Below, piece after piece: positions 9,066 through 17,706 of a DNA stretch of 64,000 nt. The stretch lies in the NCBI GenBank assembly GCA_900543695.1, contig UQSG01000001.1, positions 201,383 through 265,382 of the forward strand. The letters run 5' to 3'. A program made the position numbers and the translations under genes. The notes beneath the pieces were generated by a model. The model worked only from the letters and a program-made list of their open reading frames with translations, was not told the DNA's origin and ran no database searches. Each line of letters opens with the position of its first letter. Positions within the stretch are counted from its first letter, which is position 1. Source of the stretch: an uncultured Clostridium sp. Lineage in GTDB: Bacteria; Bacillota; Clostridia; UBA1212; UBA1255.

Positions 9066-11702
9066 TTAAAACAAAAATTCTTTTGCTTTGGAAAGCATTT
9101 CGTCTATTTTCTCCGGCTGTTTTCCTCCAGCCTGCGCCATATCCGGCCTGCCTCCGCCTCCGCCTCCGCAGATTGCCGCCGCTTTCTTTACGATATTTCC
9201 GCAATGTATTCCCTTTGCGACAGCAGGCTTCGTAGCCATCGCTGTAATCGCCGCTTTTCCGCCGAAGGAGGACGCCAGAATTACCACGCCGACATTCATC
9301 TTGTCTCGGAGGCTGTCAGCCAGATCGCGCAGGCCGTTCGGGTCCAGCGCATCAAACCTGCCGGTCACAACCTTGACACCGTTGATTTCTTCAGCCGCGG
9401 CAAGCAAAGCGTCCAGATCGGCTACGGCATTTTTCTGTTTCAGCTGCGCGAGCTCTCTTACCGCAGATTTATATTGCGTATACAAATTGGAAACCTTGTT
9501 GACAACATCGGAATAATTCGCTTTGAAAAGCTCGGCGACGTCTGCCAGAACGGACTCCTCTCCCGCGTATACCGCGCGTGCGCCCGATCCCGTCACAGCC
9601 TCGATTCTTCGGACGCCGGCAGCTACCGCGCTTTCATGCAGAATTTTGAACATTCCCACTGCGGAGGTATTCTTGACGTGCGTTCCGCCGCAGAATTCCA
9701 GACTGAAGTCTCCCATTTTCACGACGCGTACCAGGTCTCCGTATTTTTCCCCAAAAAGAGCCGTCGCGCCCAGCTTTTTCGCTTCCTCCAGGGGCAGGAC
9801 CTGTGTCGTAACAGGATAATCATTATATATGGCGTCGTTTACGATATCCTCCACCGTCCGCAGCTCCTGCTTTGACATGGCCTGCATATGGTTGAAGTCG
9901 AAACGCAGGCGATCCGCCGTCACGCTGGAGCCTGCCTGATGAACATGCTCTCCCAGCACGATGCGAAGCGCTTTCTGAAGCAGATGTGTGGCGCTGTGGT
10001 TCCGCTCAGCGCAGAGACGCTCCTGACGGTCCACCGTCAGCACGGCTTTGGCGCCAACGCTGACAGCCCCGTGAATTACTGTTCCCAAATGCCTCCATTT
10101 TTCATCGCTTGTCTTCGTTACGGACGTGACGCGGAACGTGCCGCCCTCGGTATCGATCACGCCCTTGTCGCCTGCCTGTCCGCCGCTTTCCGCATAAAAC
10201 GGCGTTTCATCCGTGACAAGAATGACTTCTTCTCCCTCATCCGCCTCCTGTACGCAGCTTCCGTCGGGCCGGATGAGATACAGAATTTCTCCCTCGCACA
10301 GAAGCGTTTCATATCCCCGGAATTTTGTTTTCGGGCACTCTGCAGGCACCGATATTTCATGATTTGCCCACGAGCTCTCCCTGTTCTTGAGCGCCTCGCG
10401 TGCCATGGCCCGCTGGGCGTTCATTTCTTTCCGAAATCCGTCTTCATCCACGGTAAAGCCGTAATCCTTCAGGATATCCTTCGTTAAATCGATCGGGAAA
10501 CCATACGTGTCATGCAGCTTGAATGCGATCAGTCCCGGCAGGACGCCCTCTTTCAGTCCCATAGATTCCTGCATCTTCCGGATCTGTTCGGACAGCATTG
10601 CCATTCCCTGCTCAATCGTCGAGGAAAAGCGTTCTTCCTCGATCCGGATTACCTTTTTGATGTAATCCCGTTTTTCGACCAGATTCGGATAAGCGCCTCC
10701 GGAAAGCTCAATCACTGTGTCCGCAAGCCCGGAAAGAAAATTGTCCTTGATTCCGAGCATTCTTCCGTGTCGTGCAGCTCCTCTGAGCAGTCTGCGGAGC
10801 ACATAGCCGCGTGCTTCATTCGAGGGCACGACACCGTCGCTGATCATCATCACGGTGCTGCGGATATGATCTGTAATAACACGGATCGAAACATCGGTTT
10901 TCCAATCCGCTCCATACGTTTTTCCGGACAGCGCACATACGTCGTCCAGTATTTTCCGTACCGTGTCCACTTCAAACAGGTTGTCCACATCCTGCATAAC
11001 ACAAGCCAGGCGTTCGAGTCCCATACCCGTATCGATATTCGGATGCGCGAGACGTTCGTACGTGCCGTCCTCCTGGCGGTCAAACTGCGTGAAGACCAGG
11101 TTCCATACTTCAATATATCTGTCGCAGTCGCAGCCGACGCCGCAGCCCGGCTTCCCGCAGCCGTACTTTTCGCCGCGGTCATAATAGATTTCCGAGCATG
11201 GACCGCAGGGACCCGTTCCATGCTCCCAAAAATTGTCCTCCTTGCCCATCCGAACCACTTTTTCTGGCGGAAGACCGATTTCCTTCGTCCAAATACCAAA
11301 GGCCTCGTCGTCATCCTGATATACGCTGGCATATAAGCGCTCCTCTGGAATTTCCAATTCTTTCGTCAGGAACTCCCAGGCCCATGCAATCGCTTCCTTC
11401 TTGAAATAGTCGCCAAACGAAAAATTGCCCAACATTTCAAAAAAAGTTCCGTGACGCGCCGTTTTTCCGACATTTTCGATATCCGGCGTACGGATACACT
11501 TCTGGCATGTCGTAACGCGCTTTCTGGGAGGCGTTTCCGCTCCGGTAAAATACGGCTTCAGCGGAGCCATACCGCTGTTAATTAAAAGAAGACTTGCATC
11601 GTTATGCGGAACGAGAGAGAAGCTGGGGAGCCGGAGATGGCCCTTACTTTCAAAAAAAGAGAGATATTTTTCCCGGATTGTATTTAAACTTAATTTTTCC
11701 AT
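9066..11702 (-). CDS. alaS: Alanine--tRNA ligase
   Basis: 878-residue class II aminoacyl-tRNA synthetase of normal family length. The catalytic core opens with TIREKYLSFFESKGH; the editing domain carries the zinc-binding HSATHLL and CGGTHVKNT motifs that clear Ser/Gly mischarged tRNA; the C-terminal oligomerisation region ends with a glycine-rich GGGGGGRPD segment typical of AlaS. The ATG at 11702 is chosen over an upstream start 18 bases away because AGGGG is well spaced and the protein starts at the conserved helix. A promoter with extended -10 lies about 80 bases upstream. No T-box is visible in the short leader. Confidence 0.96.
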   Translation of the reverse strand: MEKLSLNTIREKYLSFFESKGHLRLPSFSLVPHNDASLLLINSGMAPLKPYFTGAETPPRKRVTTCQKCIRTPDIENVGKTARHGTFFEMLGNFSFGDYFKKEAIAWAWEFLTKELEIPEERLYASVYQDDDEAFGIWTKEIGLPPEKVVRMGKEDNFWEHGTGPCGPCSEIYYDRGEKYGCGKPGCGVGCDCDRYIEVWNLVFTQFDRQEDGTYERLAHPNIDTGMGLERLACVMQDVDNLFEVDTVRKILDDVCALSGKTYGADWKTDVSIRVITDHIRSTVMMISDGVVPSNEARGYVLRRLLRGAARHGRMLGIKDNFLSGLADTVIELSGGAYPNLVEKRDYIKKVIRIEEERFSSTIEQGMAMLSEQIRKMQESMGLKEGVLPGLIAFKLHDTYGFPIDLTKDILKDYGFTVDEDGFRKEMNAQRAMAREALKNRESSWANHEISVPAECPKTKFRGYETLLCEGEILYLIRPDGSCVQEADEGEEVILVTDETPFYAESGGQAGDKGVIDTEGGTFRVTSVTKTSDEKWRHLGTVIHGAVSVGAKAVLTVDRQERLCAERNHSATHLLQKALRIVLGEHVHQAGSSVTADRLRFDFNHMQAMSKQELRTVEDIVNDAIYNDYPVTTQVLPLEEAKKLGATALFGEKYGDLVRVVKMGDFSLEFCGGTHVKNTSAVGMFKILHESAVAAGVRRIEAVTGSGARAVYAGEESVLADVAELFKANYSDVVNKVSNLYTQYKSAVRELAQLKQKNAVADLDALLAAAEEINGVKVVTGRFDALDPNGLRDLADSLRDKMNVGVVILASSFGGKAAITAMATKPAVAKGIHCGNIVKKAAAICGGGGGGRPDMAQAGGKQPEKIDEMLSKAKEFLF

Positions 11703-11782
11703 AACAAGAACCCCTGACACATCGTATAGAATTTGGCATATTGCGTCCGCTTTTCTGCGAATTTCGCATGCGCACGCAGTTT

Positions 11783-11811
11783 AGTATATCATCTGTGAGA
11801 AAAAAAGTCAT
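11783..11811 (-). promoter_or_regulatory. Promoter of the alaS operon
   Basis: On the minus strand ATGACT (11806-11811) and TATACT (11783-11788) are spaced by 17 bases, with an extended -10 TG one base before TATACT. The transcript would have a leader of about 75 bases containing a small GCGA/TCGC inverted repeat. Confidence 0.55.
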
Positions 11812-11824
11812 CCAGAATTTTTAA

Positions 11825-11857
11825 GAAAAAAGCGGAGCCGCACGCATACAGCTCCGC
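11825..11857 (-). terminator. Rho-independent terminator of the hydrogenase-PAP2-lipoprotein operon
   Basis: A perfect 7-bp stem GCGGAGC/GCTCCGC (11832-11838 and 11851-11857) is followed on the minus strand by six T. It lies 33 bases after the lipoprotein stop at 11890 and separates this operon from alaS. Confidence 0.85.
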
Positions 11858-11889
11858 CGTGATACTGCCGTCCCCAGGCGGCAGACCGC

Positions 11890-12381
11890 TTAATCGAAAC
11901 GGATCGATCCCGCCCACTCCATAAACTGCGCTTCGTAGGTCTCCTGCTTCTCCTTCGGACAGACGAACTGGAAAAGCCAGTAGGCGTCGTCCGTCCGGAA
12001 TACCATGGCATAATAAAGATACGTAACATCGTACGGCGTTTTTTCAAAAGTAAAATACGTCAGTCCGTTTTCCGTTTGGACCTCTGCCGTAAGCTCGCTC
12101 GCCTCCATCAGCACCTCAGCATATTCTTCCAGTGACAGCGCGGTCGATTCGCCGTTTTCTTCCAGGACGGAAAACTCCTCTTTCATGGCGGAGACCGTAA
12201 CGTCTTCTTCCTCCCAGTCATAGTAGGCCGTCATGTCATAATATTTTCCTTCGGAAAATGCATCCGTAAGCGTAATATGCATCCCGTCCTTTGAAAACTC
12301 CTTTGCCTTGGCGGAGCAGGAGGCGCTCAGGAGGAGCATGCAAAGCAGAAGGCAGGAAAGGCTTCGTTTAAGGCTTGGCAT
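11890..12381 (-). CDS. Small secreted lipoprotein of unknown function
   Basis: 163 residues. A lipoprotein signal peptide is clear: KR start, hydrophobic core and lipobox SASC (Cys near residue 22). The mature part is a mixed alpha/beta domain with many acidic and aromatic residues (KDGMHITLTDAF, YDMTAYYDWEEE, YAMVFRTDDAYWLFQFVC) and resembles small extracytoplasmic domains of PsbP-like or DUF-type lipoproteins, but I do not recognise the family. The ATG at 12381 has GAGG eight bases upstream. It overlaps the PAP2 gene by 14 bases, so the two are co-translated as the tail of the hydrogenase operon. Confidence 0.7.
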   Translation of the reverse strand: MPSLKRSLSCLLLCMLLLSASCSAKAKEFSKDGMHITLTDAFSEGKYYDMTAYYDWEEEDVTVSAMKEEFSVLEENGESTALSLEEYAEVLMEASELTAEVQTENGLTYFTFEKTPYDVTYLYYAMVFRTDDAYWLFQFVCPKEKQETYEAQFMEWAGSIRFD

Positions 12382-12925
12382 TTTTCGAGCCTCTTTTCTT
12401 TCCGATTCTTTCAAAAACCGTCTTTACGATATAATAGGATATGACGCCGAACAAAATGCCCAGCAGCGAGCCTGCCAGCACGTCGGAGGGATAATGAACA
12501 TACAGATACAGGCGGGAAAACGCAATCACTGCCGCTAAAGCAAGGGCGCCGGCGCCCCATTTTTTGTGGTATGCAAAAATCGCAGCCGCCGCAGCAAACG
12601 ATGCGGAGGCGTGTCCCGAAGGAAACGAAAAGTCCGTCGGTCCGGCGATCATCAGCTCGATGCCCTCTCGCAGATCATAAGGCCGGATCCGCCCGACAAG
12701 CGGCTTAATCGTAAGGTTGCAAACGATCAGACTGAGCAGAAGCGCCGCCAGCACGGTCACACCGGTGCGGCGGGTTTTCGGGATCGCGGCAAGCACGATT
12801 CCGATTAGAATCCAGAACCAGCCGGCTTCCCCAAGAAATGTAAAAAATTTCATCGCCGCATCCATCGGCCCGCTTGAAAAATGCTCCCGGATAAAATCGA
12901 GGATCCTGAAATCCAGCTCTGTCAC
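12368..12925 (-). CDS. PAP2-family membrane phosphatase
   Basis: 185-residue membrane phosphatase of the PAP2/undecaprenyl-diphosphatase type. The three active-site motifs are present: KPLVGRIRP, PSGH and SRLYLYVHYPSDV, with hydrophobic helices between. Likely dephosphorylates a lipid pyrophosphate or phosphatidate at the outer face of the membrane; undecaprenyl pyrophosphate recycling is plausible but unproved. The GTG at 12925 overlaps the hydrogenase stop by four bases (GTGA) and has AAGGAG eight bases upstream; no ATG gives a better start. Confidence 0.88.
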   Translation of the reverse strand: MTELDFRILDFIREHFSSGPMDAAMKFFTFLGEAGWFWILIGIVLAAIPKTRRTGVTVLAALLLSLIVCNLTIKPLVGRIRPYDLREGIELMIAGPTDFSFPSGHASASFAAAAAIFAYHKKWGAGALALAAVIAFSRLYLYVHYPSDVLAGSLLGILFGVISYYIVKTVFERIGKKRGSKNAKP

Positions 12926-14376
12926 GATTCCGTCTCCTTTCGAAGCGCCTCTACCGCCTGACTGATCGTTTCTTTCTGAGCCTCTCTGCCGTATTTGTCC
13001 ACCTCCGCTTTGTTCTTTTCTCCATGCGTCAGGCAGCCGGCGCCTCCGATACAGCCGCCCATGCATGCCATGCCCTCTATAAAGTTATTGTTCAGCACGC
13101 CTTTGGAGGCTTTCAAAAGCGCCATGCGGCATTCTTCGATCCCGTCGCAGGCAACGGGGTTGAAATCGAAATCCTCATAACCATGCTCCTTGAGTCCCTG
13201 CCGCACGGCATCGGTAAGTCCGCCGCTGCGTGCGAAAATTCTTCCGTAATAGGACGCGTTGTCAAGAGGCTCCTCCTCCAGGAGCGTGATGTCAATGTCT
13301 CTGCTGTCAAACAGCGCCTGCAGCTCTTCAAAAGTGATCACGGAGTCGATATAAGGCCGAACCTCTTCCTTCTGGAACTCCATTTTTTTCGAGGTGCATG
13401 GGCCGATAAAAACAATTTTGGCATCCGGATCGCGCTGTTCTTTAATATATTTTGCAATGGTCGCCATGGGGGACAGATTTTCAGATATTTTATCCGCCAT
13501 CATCGGGAACTGAATCTGCACATATTTCACGAAGGCGGGACAGCAGGAGCTGAGCAGAAAGCCCTTTTCTGCAAGCTCTTCCGATTCTTTATACGACACC
13601 ATATCCGCGCCGAGCGCGGCCTCTACGATCTCGGAGAAGCCGAGCAGATGGATCCCCGCGATCACCTGGCCGAGCTTTGCATAAGTGAACTGGCTGGAGA
13701 TGGAGGGCGCCACGATTGCAATCATTTTATAGTTTTGGTTCTTCTGGCTGCCTTTCAGCATACGGACCACATCGAGGATGAAGGAACGATCGGTAATAGC
13801 TCCGAACGGGCACATGTAAACGCACGCGCCGCACGCCATGCATTTATTGTGGTCCACCTTCGCCGTTTTATCGTCGTTCATCGAAATCGCCTTGATCTTG
13901 CAGGAATTTTCGCACGGGCGCTTATAGTTCGAAATCGCGCTGTACGGGCACACCTTAGCGCACATGCCGCACTCCACGCATTTTGATTTGTCGATATGCG
14001 CTTTCTGGTGATGGTCAAAGCTGATCGCACCCCGCTTGCAGACGTCCTCGCAGCGGTGCGCAAGGCAGCCCCTGCATGCCTCGGTAACCTCAAAGCCGCC
14101 CACCGGGCATTCATCACACGCAATATCAATCACCTGTATAACGCTTTTGTCGTTTGGATCCGCAGACATGGTAAGCCCCATCGCAAGCTTGACGCGTTCC
14201 GACAAAATCGCGCGTTCCTTGTAAACGCAGCAGCGCATCGTCGCTTCTTTACCCGGTACGATCGTTTTCGGGATATCCAAGACATTCTCCTGAAGCGTAC
14301 CGTTCCATTCCTGCCTTGCGACCTCACGGAGAACTTTATACTTTAAATACTGAACTTTCGTATCAAATTTTCTCAT
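12922..14376 (-). CDS. Monomeric [FeFe] hydrogenase, group B-like
   Basis: 484-residue iron-sulfur protein. The first 190 residues carry Cys-rich ferredoxin-like segments (DECPVGGFEV, CRGCLAHRCEDVC, CVECGMCAKVCP, CMACGACVYMCP) for several [4Fe-4S] clusters. The catalytic domain keeps the H-cluster motifs: L1 SSCCPAF, L2 GPCTSKK, L3 EGMACMGGCIGG, so all four cluster-binding cysteines are present. Known proteins of this layout are grouped as ancestral, group B [FeFe] hydrogenases of unresolved physiological role. The start at 14376 follows GGAGGAG; an upstream start would add 20 unlikely residues. It is the third signalling-cluster gene, directly after the SpoIIE-type phosphatase. HydE, HydF and HydG maturases are not in the window. 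Confidence 0.88.
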   Translation of the reverse strand: MRKFDTKVQYLKYKVLREVARQEWNGTLQENVLDIPKTIVPGKEATMRCCVYKERAILSERVKLAMGLTMSADPNDKSVIQVIDIACDECPVGGFEVTEACRGCLAHRCEDVCKRGAISFDHHQKAHIDKSKCVECGMCAKVCPYSAISNYKRPCENSCKIKAISMNDDKTAKVDHNKCMACGACVYMCPFGAITDRSFILDVVRMLKGSQKNQNYKMIAIVAPSISSQFTYAKLGQVIAGIHLLGFSEIVEAALGADMVSYKESEELAEKGFLLSSCCPAFVKYVQIQFPMMADKISENLSPMATIAKYIKEQRDPDAKIVFIGPCTSKKMEFQKEEVRPYIDSVITFEELQALFDSRDIDITLLEEEPLDNASYYGRIFARSGGLTDAVRQGLKEHGYEDFDFNPVACDGIEECRMALLKASKGVLNNNFIEGMACMGGCIGGAGCLTHGEKNKAEVDKYGREAQKETISQAVEALRKETES

Positions 14377-14390
14377 AGACACTCCTCCGG

Positions 14391-15560
14391 TTAAAAATAA
14401 CTTACTCTGATCCGTTTTCCCATCTGCCTGAGGCATGCCTCCAGCTCTTGCACGACCTGCATCTTCACATCAAACCCGATCGGCATTCCCGTTATCTGAT
14501 GCGCCGGATTCACGGCCTTTCCGATAAAAAAGTGAATGTCCGTGGCCTCTTCAAACAGCATTCTGGCGATCAGGGAAGCGCCGTCGCGCTTATAACTCCA
14601 CTGCTTAAACTTTTCATTCTCCTGCAGATAATCCTGCGCATATTTCAGCACCTTTCCCATTGTTACGACGCCTTCTGTAACGAGATCAACTCCCTCGATC
14701 TCCGAAATCGGGGGAACTTCAGGATCTACGATTTCTCTGTGCGGGATGAGCTTTCTGCCAAGATATTCCGCGGCAATCTCCGACGTCGTTCCGCCGCATA
14801 TAATATGCCTGCCCTCTTTTGAAAAAAACAGAGAAAGCATTTTTCCGCAATCGTCCCGATCCGCAGGCGGCCCCATCAGGAGATTTACAGGCTCTCGTTT
14901 TCGGATTTTAACGACGCATACGGTGGTATCGTCGCCCGGGCTTCCGCCGTACCTGGCGTAGCATTCGTCCAGGAGGATCGTGGCGAGCGTCTTTGCCGTA
15001 AACCCTGCGTCGTAAAACGGTTCCATAAATTCCGTAATGCTCGGGACATCCCATTTCAAATCCAGAGATTCGCCCTCGCTCGCATGGATGCAGCCGTCGC
15101 TCATCATGATGAAAATATCGTTTTCCTCCACGGCCAGGCGAGAGCTATAAATGCGTTTTCCTCCGATATTGCGTTCTGTTCTTGGGAATGCAAACGGCTC
15201 TCCGCGGCGCAGCAAAATCACGGAAGGATTATCGTACTGAATAATTTCGGCCTCCTCATTTTCCAGAATACGGATTACCGTAAAGGTCGAATATGCCACA
15301 TGACGCTCCGCGCAAACGGGAAGCGCGAGTGCAATCGTTTCCACACAATCCTCAAGCTGCAGGTTTTCCGCCAGCATCGTCGAAAGGAGCTTCGCCGTCA
15401 GCGTTGACAGAATACTGGCCTTCACGCCGCTGCCCATGCCGTCCGCCAGCACTGCAAGACAGGCATCGTCATTTTGTATGATCTCGACATGATCGCCGCA
15501 CAGCTGTTCTCCGTCCTTATTCATGCTTCCGTAACCGATATCGGCGCAAAAATCATTCAT
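14391..15560 (-). CDS. SpoIIE-type PP2C serine/threonine phosphatase
   Basis: 389 residues. The N-terminal 225 form a PP2C/SpoIIE phosphatase domain with the metal-binding motifs LADGMGSG, MMSDG and GDDTT, so it should be active, probably toward an anti-sigma-factor antagonist or similar phosphoprotein in the cytosol. The remaining ~165 residues (from MGPPADRDD to the end) are an extra domain I cannot assign, with a glycine-rich ICGGTTSEIAAEYLG segment. It overlaps the sensory hydrogenase stop by 8 bases. The ATG at 15560 is used; a TTG six bases upstream, spaced four bases from GGAG, is nearly as good. Association of this phosphatase with PAS-containing hydrogenases recurs in Clostridia, supporting a shared signalling pathway. 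Confidence 0.88.
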   Translation of the reverse strand: MNDFCADIGYGSMNKDGEQLCGDHVEIIQNDDACLAVLADGMGSGVKASILSTLTAKLLSTMLAENLQLEDCVETIALALPVCAERHVAYSTFTVIRILENEEAEIIQYDNPSVILLRRGEPFAFPRTERNIGGKRIYSSRLAVEENDIFIMMSDGCIHASEGESLDLKWDVPSITEFMEPFYDAGFTAKTLATILLDECYARYGGSPGDDTTVCVVKIRKREPVNLLMGPPADRDDCGKMLSLFFSKEGRHIICGGTTSEIAAEYLGRKLIPHREIVDPEVPPISEIEGVDLVTEGVVTMGKVLKYAQDYLQENEKFKQWSYKRDGASLIARMLFEEATDIHFFIGKAVNPAHQITGMPIGFDVKMQVVQELEACLRQMGKRIRVSYF

Positions 15561-17229
15561 CGTCAAGAGACTCCTTCAGCTTTGCCAGGGCTACTTTGGT
15601 TTCCGCGGCCGTTTCGCCCAGGAGAGAAGCGATCTCCTGAACGATCCGCATCTGCTTCTCCACAACATTGTCTGCGGTTTCTACCGTTTTGTTCCGCAGA
15701 GTTTCCTTCCGTTCCCGCTCCGTCTCACGATCCGTGATATCGCGCATGATACAGATAAACAGGCGAAATTCTCTATCGTACAGCACCGATTCCTCCACGT
15801 ATTTTCGATAATCCGCAAGATATTTCTTCCTGTCACGGATATTTCTTCCGCTTTGCCGTACTTCCATGAAGTCCTTCGGATCCAGAATCCGAATTACCGG
15901 TTCTCCCAATACGTCTGCGGCGCTGCGCAGGTTCATCAGATCCAGTGCGGAACGGTTAATCTGCTGAACCTCGAAATTATCGTTCAATACGATGATTCCA
16001 TTTGGCGTATTATTGATGATATTATCAGAAAAGCTTTCCGCTTTTTCTTTTAAAAACGGCAGGCACATGGACAAATCAGCTTTGCCATGGAATACCGCCT
16101 CGGCCTTCAGACGGCACGTATCATATCCGCAGGTACCGCAGTTCAGCTCGTCTTCTGGCCTTGTTTTCCCCATCTGGCGTAAAATTTCCGTAATTTCTGC
16201 TTCTGTGGGCTTCGGTTCCTCAAGCGTAAGAGCCGGTAAAATTTTATGTATCGTCTCTTTTTCGCCCTCGGCCGCAAAATCCTCTTTGCCCGCGTAGCTG
16301 CTTACGCGGATGTAGTCCCGGACCGGCGTGCGGTGGTACTTTTCCATGACGGGACCGCCGATGCAGCTGCCGGCGCACATGGACATTTCAATAAAGCATT
16401 TATGTACGTTTCCCTTCTCGATGTCGCGAAGCGCGGCGATGCAGTTTTCCGCGCCGTCTACGGCAATATAGGAGTATTCCTTTGCAGCGCATTCCATTGA
16501 TTTCAGAATGCCTCCCGTCGTCGGAAACCAGCGCGTTCTGCCCGTTTGGGCGCTTCTTTCAGGAGATGCTTCAATATCAATCTGACTGCTTTGCAGCCAA
16601 TTGGATAGCTCTTCAAACGTGAGAACGGCATCCACAATGCCCGGGTAAACGGCAGCCTCGTCCTTTTTCGCAACGCACGGGCCGACAAAAACAACGCGCG
16701 CGCCGGGATGCTCCTTTTTGAGATGAAGCGCGTGCGCCTGCATTGGAGAAACAACGTCCGCCAGATATGGAAGCGCGCGCGGAAAATACTTCTGGATCAG
16801 AAGATTGACGGAATGGCAGCAGGAAGAAATCAGAATATCTCTCGTTCCGTCCGAAAGCATCCGGTCGTATTCCTTCTTAACGATTGCAGCGCCGACTGCG
16901 GTCTCCTCGGCTCCCGCAAATCCAAGCTTTTTCACTGCGCGGTCGATGTCCTCGATTCCTGCTCCATCATAATTTGCGATAAAAGACGGCGCAATGCTGA
17001 CATAAACGGGCGCGCCGCTCATGATCAGGACCTTTGCTTTTTCCGTTTCATCCGTAATCTCCTTTGCATTCTGTGGACATACTACGAAGCAGTGTCCGCA
17101 CAGGATACATTCGCTGTCCACGATATGCGCCTGATTTGCGGAGAAACGGATGGATTTCACGGGACAGTGCCTGATACATTTATAACAGTTTTTGCAGTTG
17201 GACTTTTTCAGCTTCAGACACTCCGGCAT
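15553..17229 (-). CDS. Putative sensory [FeFe] hydrogenase with PAS domain (HydS-like)
   Basis: 558 residues. An N-terminal pair of [4Fe-4S] motifs (CKNCYKCIRHCP, CILCGHCFVVCP) precedes an H-cluster domain with L1 SSCCHS, L2 GPCVAKKDE and L3 EMSMCAGSCIGG; cluster cysteines are kept but the L1 Pro is replaced by His and L3 is altered, as in sensory-type hydrogenases. A further Cys cluster (CGTCGYDTC...MC, about residues 365-395) leads into a PAS domain (about 410-510) and a coiled-coil-like tail. The architecture suggests that H2 or redox state is read by the H-cluster and relayed through PAS to the phosphatase encoded next. The ATG at 17229 follows AAGGAG. Catalytic turnover is doubtful; sensing is inference from family knowledge. 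Confidence 0.88.
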   Translation of the reverse strand: MPECLKLKKSNCKNCYKCIRHCPVKSIRFSANQAHIVDSECILCGHCFVVCPQNAKEITDETEKAKVLIMSGAPVYVSIAPSFIANYDGAGIEDIDRAVKKLGFAGAEETAVGAAIVKKEYDRMLSDGTRDILISSCCHSVNLLIQKYFPRALPYLADVVSPMQAHALHLKKEHPGARVVFVGPCVAKKDEAAVYPGIVDAVLTFEELSNWLQSSQIDIEASPERSAQTGRTRWFPTTGGILKSMECAAKEYSYIAVDGAENCIAALRDIEKGNVHKCFIEMSMCAGSCIGGPVMEKYHRTPVRDYIRVSSYAGKEDFAAEGEKETIHKILPALTLEEPKPTEAEITEILRQMGKTRPEDELNCGTCGYDTCRLKAEAVFHGKADLSMCLPFLKEKAESFSDNIINNTPNGIIVLNDNFEVQQINRSALDLMNLRSAADVLGEPVIRILDPKDFMEVRQSGRNIRDRKKYLADYRKYVEESVLYDREFRLFICIMRDITDRETERERKETLRNKTVETADNVVEKQMRIVQEIASLLGETAAETKVALAKLKESLDDE

Positions 17230-17235
17230 CGTATT

Positions 17236-17622
17236 TTACTCCTTTCTGGCATTCGTCTTCGCCAGGAATTTTTCCTTGTCTATAATAAATCTTTCATGAA
17301 TCCCTTCCCCGATCAGACCGCATGCGTCCGATGCTGTCACGCGGAACACAAGGCGTCTTCTGTCTATTTCCGTCAGTTCGCTGATGCAGGTGACCTGCAT
17401 GCCCACGGGGGTTGCGGCGACGTGCTTGACGTCCACCAGCGTACCGACCGTTGACTGTCCGTCCTCCAGCTCCGAAGCTACGCTCTGCGATGCGGTATAT
17501 TCCATCAGCGCAATCATCGCCGGCGTTGCAAACACGGACAGCTCTCCGCTTCCATATGCATCTGCCGTATTCGTACGGTCTACCGTCAGAATCTGCTTTC
17601 CTTTTATTCCAGTTTCAAGCAT
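17236..17622 (-). CDS. Hot-dog fold thioesterase (FlK-like)
   Basis: 128-residue single-domain hot-dog protein of the fluoroacetyl-CoA thioesterase-like family, with FATPAMIALMEYTA (central helix) and GTLVDVKHVAATPVG (strand with the substrate loop). It probably hydrolyses a short-chain or unusual acyl-CoA; the substrate is unknown. Ribosome binding site GGAAGGGG precedes the ATG at 17622. It is the first gene of the hydrogenase signalling operon, 6 bases before the sensory hydrogenase, a repeated neighbour of such clusters in Clostridia. Confidence 0.82.
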   Translation of the reverse strand: MLETGIKGKQILTVDRTNTADAYGSGELSVFATPAMIALMEYTASQSVASELEDGQSTVGTLVDVKHVAATPVGMQVTCISELTEIDRRRLVFRVTASDACGLIGEGIHERFIIDKEKFLAKTNARKE

Positions 17623-17646
17623 ACTGTCAACCCCTTCCGATTGATA

Positions 17647-17652
17647 AGTATA
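17647..17652 (-). promoter_or_regulatory. Likely -10 element of the hydrogenase signalling operon
   Basis: TATACT on the minus strand, 25 bases before the thioesterase ATG. The region 17 bases upstream is T-rich without a good -35, so an activator or alternative sigma factor is possible. Confidence 0.4.
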
Positions 17653-17669
17653 GCAATATAAAGCAGAAA

Positions 17670-17695
17670 AAAAAAGGGAAAAATAACCCTTTTTT
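17670..17695 (-). terminator. Terminator after the SGNH esterase gene
   Basis: AAAAAAGGG (17670-17678) pairs with CCCTTTTTT (17687-17695) across an 8-base loop, giving a hairpin followed by T residues on the minus strand. It lies 11 bases beyond the stop at 17707 and could work in both directions. Confidence 0.75.
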
Positions 17696-17706
17696 GTAAA
17701 ATCTTT

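Noticed and set aside
11703..11782. T-box leader for alaS
   Set aside because: The leader is only about 75 bases and lacks both the T-box motif and a terminator hairpin.
17236..17622. Hydrogenase maturase or electron-transfer subunit as first gene of the hydrogenase operon
   Set aside because: The protein is a hot-dog thioesterase without cysteine clusters; HydE, HydF and HydG signatures are absent.
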